NCBI GenBank assembly: GCA_910587195.1
Contig: CAJUKL010000077.1
Coordinates: forward strand, 1-6,907
Source: an uncultured Clostridia bacterium
Lineage (GTDB): Bacteria > Bacillota > Clostridia > Lachnospirales > Anaerotignaceae
Reading direction: 5' to 3'
DNA length: 6,907 bases
Below, piece by piece: positions 6,495 to 6,907 of this stretch. Position 1 is the first letter of the stretch. Each line of letters opens with the position of its first letter. The notes beneath the pieces were generated by a model. It was not told where the DNA came from. It did not search any database and was given only the letters and a program-made list of their open reading frames with translations. A program made the position numbers and the translations under genes.

Positions 6495-6551
6495 TTCCTT
6501 TTTTAAAAAAAGGAAACGGAAGAACTTTAAACCTTGAAAAGTCTAAGGTTT
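6495..6551 (+). terminator. Hairpins after the MATE gene, possible terminator
   Basis: TTCCTTTTT (6495-6503) can pair with AAAAAGGAA (6507-6515) directly after the stop codon. A second hairpin pairs AAACCTT (6529-6535) with AAGGTTT (6545-6551), ending in TTTT. Neither has the classic G/C-rich stem with a long U-tract, so which one ends the MATE transcript is unclear. Confidence 0.4.
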
Positions 6552-6618
6552 TGACCTTATTGATAAGCTGGAGGTAAAATATTCATACTTTGTTTACATA
6601 TGTGCCAAATCCATTTTA

Positions 6619-6678
6619 TAAAATAGGAAGCACCTAAAAATCCTTATGAACAAGGCATTTCTGGCACTTCCTATTTTA
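6619..6678 (-). terminator. Large hairpin after the integrase, probable terminator
   Basis: TAAAATAGGAAG (6619-6630) is an exact inverted copy of CTTCCTATTTTA (6667-6678). Past a 2x2 internal loop CC (6633-6634) pairs with GG (6663-6664), and an inner CCTT (6642-6645) can pair with AAGG (6652-6655). It begins 15 bases beyond the integrase stop. On the minus strand the descending arm ends in CTATTTTATAAAA, a moderately T-rich tail. It may instead be a recombinase or accessory-protein binding site at the element's end. Confidence 0.5.
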
Positions 6679-6692
6679 AAAATTATTTTCCT

Positions 6693-6907
6693 TTATGCGT
6701 TTTTGTCCCACTTTTGTCCTACTTCAATAAAATTTAGCTTTTGTTCCAATGTATCGGCTGCTACAATATCAGTATCCAGTAAAGCATGAACATATCTGTT
6801 AGTTGTTGTCAAGTTGGAATGTCCCAAACGGTTCGACACAGTTTTGATGTTCGTACCACTAGCTAATAATATACTAGCACTGGTGTGACGAAGGGCATGA
6901 AATTTAA
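6693..6907 (-). CDS. Tyrosine recombinase / phage-type integrase, C-terminal part (5' end outside window)
   Basis: The last 70 codons of a site-specific tyrosine recombinase run into the window's right edge. The visible catalytic residues are the His and Arg of HALRHTSAS (residues 3-11 of this fragment), the second His of RLGHSNLTTT, and the nucleophilic Tyr of NRYVHALL. The order and spacing fit the phage/ICE integrase catalytic domain. The first catalytic Arg and the Lys, and the N-terminal DNA-binding domains, lie beyond base 6907. The tail after the Tyr (DTDIVAADTLEQKL and then about 15 further residues ending in QKWDKNA) is ordinary for this group. There is no frameshift or premature stop in the visible part. 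Such integrases usually sit at one end of their element, so a prophage or integrative element probably extends to the right. It is convergent with the MATE gene. Confidence 0.93.
   Translation of the reverse strand, partial: KFHALRHTSASILLASGTNIKTVSNRLGHSNLTTTNRYVHALLDTDIVAADTLEQKLNFIEVGQKWDKNA

Larger units (their letters stand above)
6494..6692. other. Non-coding junction between MATE gene and integrase
   Basis: No convincing gene is present in these 199 bases. The stretch holds several hairpins and a good Shine-Dalgarno-like CTGGAGGT (6568-6575) that is not followed by ATG, GTG or TTG at a suitable distance. This could be a relic of a gene separated from its start by insertion. No tRNA or recognisable attachment core is visible. 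Because a tyrosine recombinase ends next to it, this is where an attachment site of the integrated element would be expected. Confidence 0.4.

Noticed and set aside
6583..6636. Short reading frame after the CTGGAGGT site
   Set aside because: It has no standard start at proper spacing (only ATT, or a TTG further on) and ends after a few codons, so it is at most a relic.

Overview
The window looks like chromosomal DNA of a low-GC Gram-positive bacterium, most likely an anaerobic Clostridia member (Lachnospiraceae-like). The reasons are strongly A/T-rich coding sequence, canonical purine-rich ribosome-binding sites before nearly every gene, a consensus TTGACA/TATAAT promoter, and the protein types. 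This placement is inferred from composition and family resemblance; no 16S rRNA or other phylogenetic marker is present.

Layout. (1) 1-364: a gene-poor leader before hisD. It carries two copies of a comparatively G/C-rich repeat with a 222-bp period, with two strong hairpins between them. (2) 365-3580: a tight plus-strand histidine biosynthesis block, hisD-hisB-hisH-hisA, with 1 to 3 bases between genes or a 1-base TAATG overlap. (3) 3621-4094: a small membrane-anchored protein of unknown function, 40 bp after hisA and probably on the same transcript. (4) 4108-4152: a hairpin between convergent genes, probably a bidirectional terminator. (5) 4175-5014, minus strand: a cytosolic-looking protein with two tandem DUF4397 domains. 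(6) 5015-5137: a divergent promoter region. (7) 5138-6493: a complete MATE-family multidrug/Na+ antiporter-type exporter. (8) 6494-6692: a non-coding stretch with several hairpins. (9) 6693-6907, minus strand: the C-terminal 70 residues of a tyrosine recombinase (phage/ICE integrase) that continues beyond the window, marking the probable edge of an integrated element.

How the genes work together. HisB, HisH and HisA act in the middle of the histidine pathway and HisD performs its last two steps. The set is incomplete here: HisF (the obligate cyclase partner of HisH), HisI/HisE, HisG and HisC are not in the window. The place usually held by hisF-hisI after hisA is taken by the unknown membrane protein. 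The MATE exporter has its own promoter and no adjacent regulator.

I see no convincing new defence, CRISPR or biosynthetic system. The items most worth a second look are the in-phase repeat element before hisD, the DUF4397 gene with a sporulation-like promoter, the unknown protein in the his operon, and the integrase-proximal junction with its hairpins.
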